Shown: positions 46,229 through 58,577, numbered from the stretch's first letter. The stretch: 64,000 nucleotides of DNA from Apiosordaria backusii (GCA_030549205.1 JAUKTV010000018.1:186001-250000); one strand, 5' to 3'. The notes: generated by a model from the sequence alone, not told the origin. Numbers and translations: made by a program.

Positions 46229-49174
46229 TCAGTGAAGATCACGAAAAAGGTTAAGTAGATGTGTAGAGATGTGGGTTGTTGTAAGTGTAGGTCGCCTGGA
46301 TTATGAGAGTAGAAACAAAACTCGCGATGTGGGTATCACGAAAAGAGAATGAAAAGATCAACAAAAAATGCGGAAACACTGCAGAGAGATTTCCAACAAG
46401 TGGAAAGGAAGGGCGGGGTGGGAAGGAAAAGGCTGAGCTGTTGGTATAAGAGAGCGAACCGCCAGGTGGGATGTGGATCGAAGGAAGGGGAAGGGGGAGG
46501 AGGGGTGTGTCCCTCTCGGATGGCTGGGCGGTGCGCATGCCATGTCAGCGACGGAGAGAGCAAGACCTTGGCCCTGCACACCTGCATGCATTACGGCGCC
46601 AGAAGTAACTGTAACCAAAGTGACTTAATACGCAGCGCAAGGAACCAGGGAATACATCTCCCCCTCTTTGACGCTGTATCACACGATAGGCTCACCCAAC
46701 TATCTCTTAGATGGCGATGTTAGTCTGCAACCCAGTTGAGCTTGTTGGCGCTTCCGCCCATGTTGGTCAGGGGCAAAGGCCTATGCGAACAGACTGATCC
46801 TCTTCTCCTAAAATTGGGGCAGACATCGCAGAAGGCAGAAAAAGCGGCGTTGCGAAACAGCGGAAACGAAACTTGCGCCGTGCGCCGTTGGGAGAGCGGG
46901 GTCCTGAAGAAGACGGCCACGAAAAGCGGCCTCGTTGAGTGAGATATGACTGCCTAACATGGGAAATACTGTGTTCTCAATGGCCTGCGCCGCTCTCATG
47001 TCCAGTTGGTCCAGTCCAGCCCTCTTCTTTTCCTCAGAGATGGCTTGCTCCTGTGACAGGGAAAAAAAAAGAGACAAAACCCAACCGCACCTCCATCATC
47101 AAGTCGGCGACAAGAAGCTTTCTACGCTGCTGGCGAGAGCAATGACCAAGTCTCAGCCTATGAAAGCACCATGCAGCCACACCTTCTCTGCACTTCTAGC
47201 GGCAGTGCTACCGTCTGGTCACACTACCTGGAAATCCAGACGAATTACCTCATGGACCCAGTTCTGCACACTGATCAAGATGATCGAGGGAAAGGCCATC
47301 CTGGAACATTCATCGCAATCGTGTGTGCGGCTTGGAAGCTTCTGGGTCCACGCGCGTTCCTAGTTTCGGCCGGTTGACCCCACATGAGCTCACTCGAACT
47401 GTGACCATGGGACGGCAAAACGAACGGCAGCTCGGGATGAACCCAGCCTTGTGACTCGGTCATGATATTGGAAAAGGTGTCCTCTGAACGGCTGGAAGCA
47501 TACATATGTCTGATAGTTTGTCATTACAAGCGGTGAAGGGGGGTGAGGTGACTGTCATATTTCCGTCGGGGGGTTCATCGCAACGAGCAGCTGATGGGAT
47601 GTCAGTTACCCCTCCCCCGCGCTGCAGCTTTCATCTGATGAGCGCCCTGTCAACAATGCATCCAGTACTCTCCAATATGCAAGATTGATCCCAGCCAGAG
47701 AGAAGTGCGCAAGTTTTCGCGTGGATATGGTTTCTTGCCTAACAATGTGTCGAGGCCCAAAAGAAGTTGCAGCAAGTGAGAACCCCGCGGGTCAGACACA
47801 TTTCGTCATCAGCCCCACTGCCGGTGAAGCCAAGGCCAGGGTGCCAAGACATCGTTTTTAGCGTCCTTTTGAGGTCTCAGTCACTCACATCTCGTTTCCA
47901 GAAAAACAGGCTGTGATGTTGAAATATCTAGTGTACACTATGTGCTTCGTGATGCAGTGGCAATATGTTTGTTTCCGTGAGATGTACGAGGAACGCAAAC
48001 ACAACTGCCGATGAAGAGAGGCCGCTCTCCTCCGGCCGGCTGGACCATCGGGCCTTAGTCTCAGATCTCGGACACCGAATGACCTTTTTGTTTGACCCAA
48101 GAGTGGCTCGGGTGGCTGAGTGAGCACCAAGTTGAGGCTGAGCCGCCTTCTAGATCCGCTACCGCCAGTTCTCCACTGAACTGGGTGATTGTCCTCTGTA
48201 AAGGTAGCAAATGACTTGCGAGTGGATGCCTTGTGAGGTGCGATCAAGCAGGAATCTCTTGACTTGCCGGTTGAGTGCACATATCTCTGCCCGGCATATC
48301 TCCCGGTGGATCGTGTCATCATGTTTGTGCCGGGAGGCTGCAACCGAGCCAGATACCTCAAGCAGAGCCTCATGCACCGTGCCCCATGATACTAAGTCTG
48401 ACCTCCTCCTTGTCTATTTTCTTAGTGGTGAATAGGACTAAGCGTACGGTATAGGATACGGGCAAGTATATGAGAGTAGAGGAAAATTCAGTCAACAGTG
48501 TCCGAGTCACTGGAAGATGCGACGAAAAGGCGATGTCTGTGGTTGACGAATTGGGGTTGGAATAGGAAAGCTGACAACCGGCAGTTCTCGCACTGTCTTT
48601 AATGAACTAGGATGTGGAGGCGGTGTTGAATTATTCGATAAATTCGTGTCCATTTTGTTGATGTTGTGTACCGATGGCAGAGGCCTAGTGGCTGAAAGAC
48701 TGGCATGAGAGTATTACGAGCCTAAGAGCGAGGTGAGGTTAATCACAATCTGTACCCGATCACATCGTATACCTATCCTTCAGAAAACCTCGAACAGTCA
48801 CTGCCAAGCACGCACAAAGCTTGATCATCAGACTTATCATGTTCCCATTTATTGCGGCGGGGGTAGTCCTTCAACTAACCAACCCAAGCCGCAACCAAGC
48901 TCGCCATGGGATCAGGGCGGTTGTGGAGGTACCAGCGGTGTCGAGCCTGTAGTTCGGGAACTGCCAGGACACAAGATCGAGCCCATCCCACTTTTTGCTT
49001 AAACACATCTCAATTTCCCGTGTAAGCTACGCCGATGAACCAGAACCCTTGATATCAATGCACCCCATCCCAATGGTCGTGATTGCGATGCGCCGTCGCA
49101 AAAGATCCAGGCAAGCTTTGGATGTACAAAGGAAACCCGAGGAGTCAAAAACACGCCTTGCCGAAATCGACCCT
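46229..49174. other. 2.9-kb stretch without a recognisable gene
   Basis: No domain or exon chain seen on either strand. The right part follows P1, and the first several hundred bases must be the promoter of the DUF3824 gene. Contains an A-run near 47061-47070. Open frames of 60-160 codons look random. Confidence 0.45.
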
Positions 49175-49754
49175 TTAGTCGAAGAGACCGAAGCCCATGT
49201 CGTCGTCAGACTCCTCCTTCTCTGTAGCAAGTTGTTAGCACCATATCCCAGAACGCATCGGGCCGGAAGCCCAGAGTGGGAATACTGACCCTCCTCCTTG
49301 GCCTCCTCAGGGGCAGCCTCAGCAGCACCGCCAGCGGCAGCACCGGCGCCACCAGCAGCAGCGGGGGCAGCACCACCACCGGAGCCGACGTTGGAAAGAA
49401 GGTCCTTCACATCCTTGCCCTCGAGAGCCTATATCATAGCAAAATAACCCAAGTCAGTCATCTAATCGTTTCGCGGCCGGGTGCCTGGCGTTCGGAATGC
49501 GGGAATCTCGATGTTCCGTACCTTGGCGAAGAGGGAAGCCCAGATGGGCTCGACTTCCTCAATGCCGGCGGCCTTGATGATGGTCTGGATCTTGTCGGCC
49601 TATTTCGCACTGTCAGTCGCCTGTCCCGCCAAAATGGCCCCGTTGTCGCTCGGAATTGCGCGGGGCACCAGAGGATTCTCCTTACAGTGATCTCAACACC
49701 GTCATCGGCGAGGATCAGGGCCGCATAGGACGTCGCAAGCTCAGCGGTAGACAT
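49175..49754 (-). CDS. RPP1: 60S acidic ribosomal protein P1
   Basis: Stalk protein of the large ribosomal subunit, 110 residues, which recruits elongation factors as a P1-P2 heterodimer. Four exons on the minus strand: 49754-49686, 49599-49522, 49428-49290 and 49221-49175, with introns of 86, 93 and 68 bases, a high density for so short a gene and usual for ribosomal protein genes in this lineage. The N-terminal dimerisation helices read MSTAELATSYAALILADDG, then KIQTIIKAAGIEEVEPIWAS and LEGKDVKDLLSNVGSGGG. An Ala/Gly hinge follows. The end is the conserved acidic tail ESDDDMGFGLFD. P1 rather than P2 is chosen from the N-terminus (ELATSYAALILADD). Confidence 0.96.
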
Positions 49755-50809
49755 TTTGAGTGTGGTTTGTCGAGACGGCAAGGTGCTGATGCTCGAAGGA
49801 CTTTTTTGTCGTGGGATGTCGAGATACCGAAGCTTGAAATTCACGAAGAGGGAAAATTAAGAGTTGTGCGCATGACAAAAAGAGAATAGCGTGGCCCTAC
49901 AGCTGGCAGGTGTGCGATGATCCATGCGCAGCTGACTGCCGCCTGTCGGTCTGGGAGAGCTTGGATGCGGGGGTCCGGCAATCGCTGGAAGAAGTTGTGG
50001 TCCCGGCTTTGACTGATTGGTGGCACGCCCTGGACAAAAAAACTGGCACCGCTACCTGCACAGCTAACTACATAAACTACTAAATACAGACGTTCCGATT
50101 GCATTTAAAAGCCTATTACACCATTTTTAGGCCTGTTAACTATCTTTAAATATCTACCGACTATCTTTCAAGGCCTTACGGCTATCTTATATGGTCTGTC
50201 AACTGTGTTTTGATGCCTGTTGAACACTTGCAGTACCAGTTTTTTTGTCCGCAGGGCAGCGTGGGTGGGAGCAGTGCTGAGGCATCCGCTGTGGTCTGCC
50301 AGGGACCCCAGTCGGGCATTTGATCGACCTTGCTAACACCGGCCCCGCCATTTGAAGCTCCCCTCTGTTCCCCCACTACGACTGACGTCGCGGATAGGGC
50401 CTGCACGTCGTCAAGAGGCTGAATTGCAATCTAGACCTTTCCTCTTGCAAGCAAATAAACACCACATGAGCGCAGTTGCATCGGGTATTCCCATCCTCGT
50501 ATGACCGGATACGACAATTGACTTTATCTGATACCCTTGTTCCCCTCGTAGCCGAAAGAGCACTTCCGGCTGTGCGGCGCAAATAGTCGCCGGTTGGTCT
50601 TGAACAAGGTCGGCCAGGGCAGGAGATCAAGCTCCTGAAGGTCCCGGTGGGTATTCCAGCGAGAGCTATCCCCTCACGAGCTTTTGCCACTGACCATCGC
50701 TGCTCATTGTCAGCTGGGAATATAAACCACCATCGATCCTACTCCTTTCTCCTTTGCATCAACCACTCGTGCTTGTCGCTTCCTCTCCGTCCACCTCCCT
50801 GCGCCCAAG
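49755..50809. other. divergent promoter region with an AT-rich patch
   Basis: No gene supported between P1 and the DUF2408 gene. An AT-rich island at about 50060-50200 contains three copies of CTATCTT. The rest has ordinary composition, with a pyrimidine-rich leader before 50810. Confidence 0.5.
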
Positions 50810-52367
50810 ATGGAAACTCCGGCGATTCCCATGCCCAACGATGCGCGGGAGCAGCAGATTCTGGGGCGGCTCATGGCCATCCGGGATCAGCTGCTACTCC
50901 TCAAGATGGACCGTACGAAGTACATTCGAAGCCAAGATGTAATGGTATACTACGAGCAATTGGTGGAGCAAGTCAAGCTGCTGAATGAGGTCCGGAAAGG
51001 GGCACATCCAGGGGAAAACAGACGTATGTGAAGGACAAACTCCAACTCCCATGAGCCGCCCATACTGACATTTGCTGTTAGTGGACAAGGTTCTCGAGAG
51101 CTGTTTCCAACTTATCTCGCTCTTCTTCATGACGATCGGGCGAACAACTGATGTGCCCGCGGCCTATGCCTTGACCTCGACCGTGAAACGACTCCTCGAC
51201 CACCTGACGGAAGCCGGTCTATTCTCACCAAAAGATCTCGACAGCCTATCAGATACGCTTGGGAGGTTAGACGGCATTCTGAAGAATGGAAACGCGCAGC
51301 ATTCACCGTACCTAGTGGAGCTTCTTTCCAAACGCGAGGAACTATGCAAGAAGATGCTTGCCAAGCTGCGAGAAAAGTTGGAGGAGCTGGACAAGCCTTT
51401 GCAAACTGTCTACGAGAGATTAATATCCATTATGCGATCGATGTCGCTAGCCAACACCAAGAAGAAGGTGTGTTATCAACGATGGTCAGGAGGGGTAGTA
51501 ATGTAATGATACTAACAATATCGGCAGTTCGCCACATCCGAAGTGCAAAAGTTACAGGCAAAACTAAAAGAGATTGACGAGTCAAGAGTTGACGGCAAGT
51601 TTGTGGATGAGGAAGGAAATGTCCTGCGTGGCAGCGACCAAGTCTCGACACTTTTGGCAAGGTGTTTGAGGTGGTCAGATATTGTCCTGGAGAGGTACTT
51701 TGCCCATTTCCCATTGTTGGTGATATCACCTAACGCAAGTCATCCACAGAAAAGGGCAAATACCGGAAGCTTTCCGAACCATATACAAGATCCTCACGGG
51801 TGTGCGCAACGATCTAGAAAAACTGTCCATCACACAAGCCTGGTCCCTCCGAGAAACCGACCTCTACGATTTCCAACGAGAGCTCGACAAGATTGACGAG
51901 AGCAGAGTGGACGGGAACTGGGTCGACGACGAGGGCAAACCGGCTGAGCTATATGTTCAGCGGACGCTGCTGTATCTTATCAGGCGTAGCTATGGCTACA
52001 TTTACTACCTGATGAACTCTTCAGAGCCAGTGTCGGAGGCGTTGCTGCCGGTATACAACCAGCTGCAGACGTTGAAGAGGTGCTTGGTGGAGGTCAAGAA
52101 TTCAGGGGGTGTAAGCTCGGTTAGGGAGCTGTATCCTTATAGCATGAAGGTACGTCGTGCAATGTGCACGGTTTTCTGCCTAGTTTCTAATCATCTCTCT
52201 AGCTCAATTCGATCGACAACATGCGCGTCGATGGCAAGTTCATGGTTGGTAACGACATTCCGGAGGGACAGGGGAGTGTCAGTGAGCTCTTAGCTGAGTG
52301 CTTTGATCTCAGTTACGAGCTCAGGGTGGCCGCGGAGGAGTTGGAGGATGGGACTGCCAATAGCTAA
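50810..52367 (+). CDS. DUF2408 / UPF0662 family protein
   Basis: Conserved fungal protein of 443 residues with no established biochemical activity; yeast YPL260W belongs to the family. Exons 50810-51023, 51082-51467, 51528-51694, 51750-52149 and 52203-52367; frames and phases all agree. The protein is mostly helical. It has two similar halves, each containing a motif like KEIDESRVDGKFVDEEGN, seen again as DKIDESRVDGNWVDDEGKP, and a third trace, SIDNMRVDGKF. This points to an internal duplication of the DUF2408 unit. Polar, no signal peptide or membrane segment, so probably cytoplasmic or nuclear. It is divergent from P1, but nothing else links the two. Confidence 0.88.
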
Positions 52368-52854
52368 CTGATCGGTTCATTGACTTTATTTGGTATTTCG
52401 GGTTTTTTTGATGATCGCCATGGTTTTGCGCTGGAATCTGGGTCGATGGATGAACGGCTTGATAATGGAATCGGGGCGCACATGTGCCCAAAATTGGTCT
52501 TAAAGCATTGGTAATATGGCATGTCATGGCAGGTTTTGAGGTTGAAGAGGATAGCTATTGTTTGACCTTGTGTTATTTGAAGAGGTTTCTGACGCTCTCG
52601 GGGTCTTATTCAGAGCATCAATACTGGGGAAAATTCATCATTCTTGGTCTATTTAGAACCCCAAAAACCTCATCCTGAGCAGGGGCAGCATGTATGTGAT
52701 GTCGTAAGGTGACGCATCATGTCGATATTACAAGCGCAACCTGCATCGTTGTTCTCATACGTCTAGTTCCAAAATAGCCCCTGATAGTCACAAACCATCA
52801 TGATCAAACCCACACCCTCTTCTCCTTCTTCTCCTCACCGCATACACCACTTTC
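52368..52854. other. convergent intergenic region
   Basis: No gene supported. Contains the 3' ends of the DUF2408 and YciI genes. Confidence 0.5.
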
Positions 52855-53549
52855 CTACTGCTTAGCATTGGGGTCGGTGAACTTTTCCTCCTGTCCGGGG
52901 ACTGGGAACCGGAAGGCGCAGAGGAAGGGCCACATTTGGGCCTTTTCCAGCCAAGCATTAGCAACCATCACCTTCACAAGTAGGGGATGTGTGTGACTGA
53001 GAGAAGACTTACATTCTCCACATCCCAAACCCCCTCCTTGGCGTAAACATCATTCCGCAGCACCTCCTTGATCTCCTCGCGGGAAGAAGCCGAAATGACA
53101 ACGGTGCTGCCGGCAAAGGAGAACTTGGTTGGGTCGGAGCCCTGGGGGGGCTCGTTGAGGACGGCGCCGCCCATCTTGTAAAGACCGGAATCGACGGCTG
53201 GTTTGAGGCCGCCGAAGTGTTGACTTTGCATGATATGGTTAGTAAGGGGGATGACGGGAAGGGGGGAAAGGGGGGGCGAGAAAGCTTACGGGCGGACTTC
53301 GAGACGCTTCTCGTGAGCTGCTGGGAAGTCGGGGATGACGACCAGCCATTCGATCTTCTTTGGGGATTCGGTGGAAGAAGACATTGTTCTGACGGTGTGG
53401 TGTTTTCTGAAGTGTGATGATGGCACAATGGCAGAAAATGCAAAGTTGGTTGCTCTGGCTCTGCAATGGGATGTGGGCTTTAAAAGTGCAAGTCTGGTGA
53501 TAGCTGCTGCTGCTGTTGTTGTTGCAAATGAGCGCAGAGGTGATGCCAT
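52855..53549 (-). CDS. YciI-like (YCII-related) domain protein
   Basis: Small alpha-beta-barrel protein of 185 residues from the first ATG. Exons on the minus strand: 53549-53290, 53223-53013 and 52941-52855. The YciI domain begins at KKIEWLVVIPDFP and includes the conserved RPQHFGGLKPAVDSG, a SFAGSTVVISASSREEI segment and DVYAKEGVWDVEN. The second junction was chosen because it gives VWDVENAQMWPFLCAFRF, the usual family end, with a GCTAAT branch site before the acceptor; an earlier AG would leave an intron of only 41 bases. The first 55 residues are Ser/Ala/Arg-rich and acid-free, like a mitochondrial presequence. A second ATG at 53384 (MSSSTESPKKIEW) would give a 130-residue cytosolic form. 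Activity is unknown. Confidence 0.85.
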
Positions 53550-54300
53550 GAGGTGGAGTCGTATCTTGTTAATAAATGGGCAGATGGTATGTACCTACAC
53601 ACCACCCTCTCTTTCTCTGATGGATACACCGATGTACGGACGGACGAATATGCAAGGAGAATGAGCGGACGATTTAGTATGTGCCGAGAATGGCCTTGCT
53701 TGTAAATTAGGCAGTGACCAAGTGCGGTTATGGGCGGATATACCGAACAGCGGAAGGTGATACCTCTCAGGATGGCAGTGGTAGCGTGTGTTTGGTGAGT
53801 GTACTCCGAACGAATGCCGACGATCGCCGCAACCTGGAAGGGGGGTGAATTGGCGGGTGCGGGGCCGCTGGATGGATGCCGCGGGGAAGTCACTCACGAC
53901 AACCTGCCACTGCGGATTAACAAGGCCGAGGAGTTTTGTCCTTGGTTATTTGCTTGGAGGAATCATACTAGTTTGAGGCTTAAGGCTGGAATAGCAAGAT
54001 TTCTTAAACAAATCACTCCCAAGGCGCGCCCTTCATGTTGGCTGTCATGTTGGCCCCACCTATTCAAGTACATGGCGTTCAGGGGCAATGAACGCATGGT
54101 GCACCAGGTCCAAGAATCTCACACAGTAGAAAACATATGTCAGAGTCAGCCACAGGATATTTGTCGAGCTTCGGGGACATAAATCATCGGCTCCAAGGCG
54201 CCGGTATCTTGAGGCTTCATTATCGCTCCCTATCTCGATATCTCGATGCTGAAAGCATTCCCTTTAAACTTGGATTGTTCATGAAATCCAGGTCAGGAGT
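53550..54300. other. intergenic between UBX and YciI genes
   Basis: No gene supported. Open frames on both strands lack recognisable domains. Confidence 0.5.
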
Positions 54301-55372
54301 CTAGTTGGCAATGATGGCCGCACTGGGCACAAACCCGGCCTCTTTCAGTGTCAGGCCGAAGTCCACACCGGCCTCAAACGTCTTTCTGGGAAAGTTGATC
54401 TGAAAGCTCTGAACAGGCACCCCGGTCTCTTGCTCCACGGCATGCGCCACCTCGAACAAGGTCGTTTCGCTTGGGTAGGTTTTCATCAAGTTGCCCTTCT
54501 GCTTGGTCTGGATCCTGAGCCGAGCTGTCGCGGCCGAGGAGCTTGAAGCAGATGCACCTCCCAAAGCAGCCAACGGGGTAGGGGGGGCTGCAGCCGGGGT
54601 TTGTGGTGCTCTGCCCTCGCGGAGAGCCTTGGCCTCCTCCTCCTTGCGCTTTCTCTCTGCCTTGTCCGCCTCAATCTTTGCCTTGATACGCTTCTTGGCT
54701 TCAGCATCCGCGATCTTTTCTTGCTTCTTTCGCTCGGCCTCCTTGATTCTCTCCTTACGCTGAAGCTCCTCCTTGAGCTCTTGAGTGTCTTTGGTAGCCT
54801 TCAGGCGAATCTGCTCATTGCGCTTGGTGGTCTCTTTGTCTGCCTCGGACTGGACGGCCCTCTTCGCGGCAAGCTTCTGGCGAAGCTCCTCTAGTCTCGC
54901 CTTCTTCTCTTCTTCAGTCAAGGGGGCGACCTCGTCAGTAGACTCGGAGAAGTCTTGATGATCTCTGGGTAATGTTAGCTACAGGAACTGAATGAGAGAA
55001 TGGCAAGATAATAGTACGAACGTCTTGGTGGCGTGAAAGGTGGCTTGGTCGTGGTTACGGAACTTCTTGCCGCATTCGTTGCAAACCAGCGACTTTGCCG
55101 TCTCGCCAGAAGGAATATTGGCCCCTGTCATCTCATCATCGTCGTCCTCGCCAGAAGCCTGATTTTGGGCCTGGAGCTCTTCCAAAGACTTGTCCTGGTT
55201 TGCCTCGAGCCAGTCAAGGGCTTGTTGCACTATACTAAATGTTAGATGGGTTGGCATGGCAATATGTGTCGCAACGGCGATGCTTACAGTTCCCGGTCTT
55301 CTTTGCAGCGAGTTCGGCACGGGCTTGCTCGAAGCCCATCGAGAGCAACACATCGAGATCGGCAGCCGTCAT
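54301..55372 (-). CDS. UBA-UBX domain protein (UBXN1/SAKS1-like)
   Basis: Ubiquitin- and Cdc48/p97-binding adaptor of 318 residues. Exons on the minus strand: 55372-55288, 55229-55022 and 54964-54301. The N-terminal UBA domain spans the first intron (MTAADLDVLLSMGFEQARAE, then KKTGNLQQALDWLEANQD). A single C2H2-type finger follows (CNECGKKFRNHDQATFHATKT). Next is a long, highly charged coiled coil (EEEKKARLEELRQKLAAKRA onward, about 110 residues), an Ala/Pro linker, and the C-terminal UBX fold, starting ATARLRIQTKQKGN and including FEVAHAVEQETG and FQINFPRKTFEAGVDFGLTL. The order UBA, zinc finger, coiled coil, UBX matches fungal and animal SAKS1-like proteins. Confidence 0.9.
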
Positions 55373-56472
55373 TTTGAGTGAGAGTGGTGCTCCTGATTGA
55401 TGGATGGTAATGGCGAGGGTGAATCTGAGAGTGAGATGCCAAGATCAATCGCAAGTGGTGCTTTTGGGGAGTTGTCAAGCGGGGGAAGGAATTCCCAATC
55501 AGTAAGTCGGGCTAAATTTAGGTATAATGAGATGAGAAGCTCGATGTTCAACCCTTCACCAGTTTTGCGCCACAATGAAACAACAAAGTTGACTTTAGGC
55601 AGGAACGTGGCTTTTGAGCTATCTGAAAGGCAAGCTTTATTCGACCAAATCAGTTGTTTGCACTCACTGAGCAGTTTCGACCTTTAGAACTGGTGATGAC
55701 AGCCTAGTAGGTGCACGTCATCTGGAAACCAGCCGGTAGGAACAGTGGGGGTAAGTACAGCTTGTGATGACACCCATCATTTTCCACATTCCGCACCTTC
55801 CAGGTTGTGTCAGCAACTCGTCTGAAACGAGTTTAAACGTATGTAAATACTAGCAGACTACCTTTACTTATGGGCTCACATTTATTTTCAACTGCTGCCA
55901 TGAACTCTATTTTACAAGGGTTTGAGTGCAATGAGACGAATTAGTAATTTAGGACCCATTGTTCTCTGGTAGCAACCCAATTGGGGCCCAAGAACAGCTG
56001 TCTTGGTACCCAAGCCCTCCACTTGGGAATGGCACTGGATCATCAGCACGGGCCCACGAACCTGGATCGCCCTAGGCTCGAATCAGAAGTGGTCGAAACC
56101 ACCTGGCCAAGAAGCAACTTTGCCGTCACTCTGCTGTGCTGCGCTCTGCTCGGAATGTCGTAAGACAGACACCTCATATCTTAAGCTCTAACCAACAGGC
56201 CTTCTCATCGCAACAGCTCCCCGCCGCTCGCCCATCTCAGTCGTCTTCTCTGGCAGAACTCCCGCGCCCGAAACGAGACGAAAATCTCCCCGTCGCACGA
56301 TATCTGCACAACAAAGCGCCTCCCTTTGGTGCACGAACATCGAACCCCCCAAATCACTGCGCGATTCCGTCACCTCGGCTCCACCAAAACGGTCGCAGCA
56401 AACATCCACACAAAACATCTAAACGTCCTCTGAGCACGCCTGATATCCTGCTACATTTGCCGTACCGTCATC
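55373..56472. other. divergent promoter region between UBX protein and SCS2
   Basis: No gene supported. The segment from about 55800 to 55970 is AT-rich. The 170 bases before SCS2 hold a leader rich in CGC and CACA. Confidence 0.5.
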
Positions 56473-57781
56473 ATGTCCGTAGAGATCGAACCTTTTGAGC
56501 TCGGCTTCCGCAGTATGTCCTGTCTACGTCGCATTATACAAGGGGAAGACTCGGGCACCATCTGACCAAGCTAGGGCCATTTACTGTTGAGGTCGCGCAG
56601 ACCCTCAAGATCAAGAATACCAACAAAGAACCAATTGCTTTCAAGGTATGTCTCGCTACCTCTCAAGCTGTGTTTCATAATGCAACTGGCTAACCGCGTC
56701 TTCTGTCTCTAGGTTAAAACGACAGCCCCTAAGCAGTACGTCTCGGCACTTCGCGATTCTCCACAATAATCATATCTGCCTACGGGAGTGGTGTTGCTAA
56801 CTGCCACAGGTACTGTGTTCGACCAAACTCTGGTCGTGTTGAGCCCGGCCATGAAGTCGAAGTTTCAGGTACGGACATTGTTGGCGATAATTACGAGTGT
56901 CGAGGATTTGGCGACTGACATACACGCAGTTCTCCTGCAGGCCATGAAGCAGGAGCCCCCCTCCGATGCCAAGTGCCGTGACAAGTTCTTGGTTCAGTCT
57001 GTCACCATCACCGGCGACAAGGATTTCACCAATGTTCAGCAGATTGTGGGTCGTCTTTCTTGACAAACGGCGGTGAAAAAAAAAAATATCATACTGACCA
57101 GTTTCTTTTGCAGTGGGATGGGGTACCAAAGTCGGCAATTCAAGAGAGGAAGATCCGAGTGTCTTGGCTTGCTGCCAACGATGATGGGAATGTGGAACCT
57201 GGGGTGTCAACTCCTCCTCGTCGTTCACTTGCAAATGTTTGTTATCCCACCTGGTTTGTTCCACGGCGGGGGAGGGGGATGAATGTGTGCAAATTTCGCA
57301 CTTCGATCCCTGCGTCCCCTCGTCACATGGGTGGCCAACGCTAACCACTAGTGTATAGGGCCATGAGGATACCCCCAATGCCGCTCCTCCAGCGTACTCT
57401 TCCCCGCACGATGAATCCACCGTTATTGATAATACCTCCCCAAGCCGACCCGAACAGGAGTCAAGGGAGGAGACTGGGTCGACTGTTGCCGAATCCGCTG
57501 TGGCCGCCGTCAAGGCCACAGCCACCGAGACTTACGAGGAGATCAAGGCCAAGCTTGCCCAGGCCGAGGCGACCATTGCACAGCTCAGGAACGAGGCGGC
57601 AAGCGGGCTCAGGCAAAGGAAAGCGGCTGCAACCTCCGAAGCAGATAACAACAAACCCTCTGGCTCTGGCTCTCAGCCCGAGCTTGCCCAGGCGACGAGA
57701 CAAGGTACTGAGGGTGTGTCGGTTAAGGTCGTGGCCATCCTCTGCTTTGTTAGCTTCATGTTGGCATACTTCTTTTTCTAA
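56473..57781 (+). CDS. SCS2: VAP-family ER tether (SCS2)
   Basis: Tail-anchored ER membrane protein of about 269-273 residues. Its MSP domain binds FFAT motifs to form contacts with other membranes. Seven exons: 56473-56512, 56575-56645, 56713-56735 (only 23 bases), 56810-56868, 56930-57045, 57114 to about 57191 or 57203, and 57359-57781. The MSP domain reads MSVEIEPFELGFRRPFTVEV, KNTNKEPIAFKVKTTAPKQY, CVRPNSGRVEPGHEVEVSVL and, at exon 5, KCRDKFLVQSVTI. A linker with Ser/Pro/Glu (HEDTPNAAPPAYSSPHDEST), a coiled coil (YEEIKAKLAQAEATIAQL) and a single C-terminal membrane span (VVAILCFVSFMLAYFFF) follow. The sixth intron's donor is uncertain, since GTGGAA at 57192 and GTGTCA at 57204 both keep frame. 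Confidence 0.9.
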
Positions 57782-58577
57782 GCGGTATCTGGAAAGGAGA
57801 TGATGTTGCTGGTTTTCTTCCTATTTTGCGGTACGGCGTCGGATCACAGTAATCACACCTACCCTCTCACACCCACCACACGCTATTGCTACCCTCATAC
57901 CCCCACACGGAGCTCTCTTTTGTTTGTTTTATTGTTTTTGTCTTGTTACGGGTAGACGTATGGTATACGTTGTTATGTCTATGTCTCTCCGTGCCCCTCT
58001 CTCTCTGTCTTGTGTCGTTTGTTTGTCTCGGTAACTGGATGACAAGTTCATGGCAAAATACCACTGTTTTCTGATGGTTTTTTTTTTCTTCTGGCATGGA
58101 GGTGACAGCGAGAATAGTGTACAGCAGTTAGCTAGCAAGGTTGTTTAACTGGGAATTTGAAATTAATTTGTTACATCCGTTTGGGTTGGCCTTTGGGGTG
58201 TGTACCGTTGAACATATTCGGGGAGTTTGAATTGAGGACAAGTTCAGGGTTGATTGTTTTTTGCTTGGGTTTTGGGGGGTTGAGCACAGATTGACAGATT
58301 ATGATTTGATTGTGCGGCTTTACAGCGCAGCCATACATATTTTGGTTCGATGCATGAATGAAAATGACATTGACATGTGGTTGTTGTTAGGCACACTTTT
58401 GTTTTCGTCCAACTCGCTCCCTATGCCTACAGGAGGCTTCGTGTCACATGGACAACTCTCAGGCGAGGGATCAGGGTACGTCTCCCGAGAATGTCGATTG
58501 TCCTGATTAGGTGTCGAGTTTAGATTCAGCGGCTAAAAGTAGTCTGTAGAGCAAGTCAAGGCTCTAAATAACTACTA
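57782..58577. other. intergenic after SCS2
   Basis: T-rich sequence, with no gene supported. Confidence 0.5.

Noticed and set aside
44267..46258. A 663-codon open frame on the plus strand
   Set aside because: It lies exactly opposite the DUF3824 exon; Arg/Glu/Asp-rich codons read backwards give Leu/Val/Ala-rich frames. It has no domain and is explained by codon bias.
47885..48373. A 162-codon minus-strand frame
   Set aside because: Random-looking composition, no family features and no good start context.
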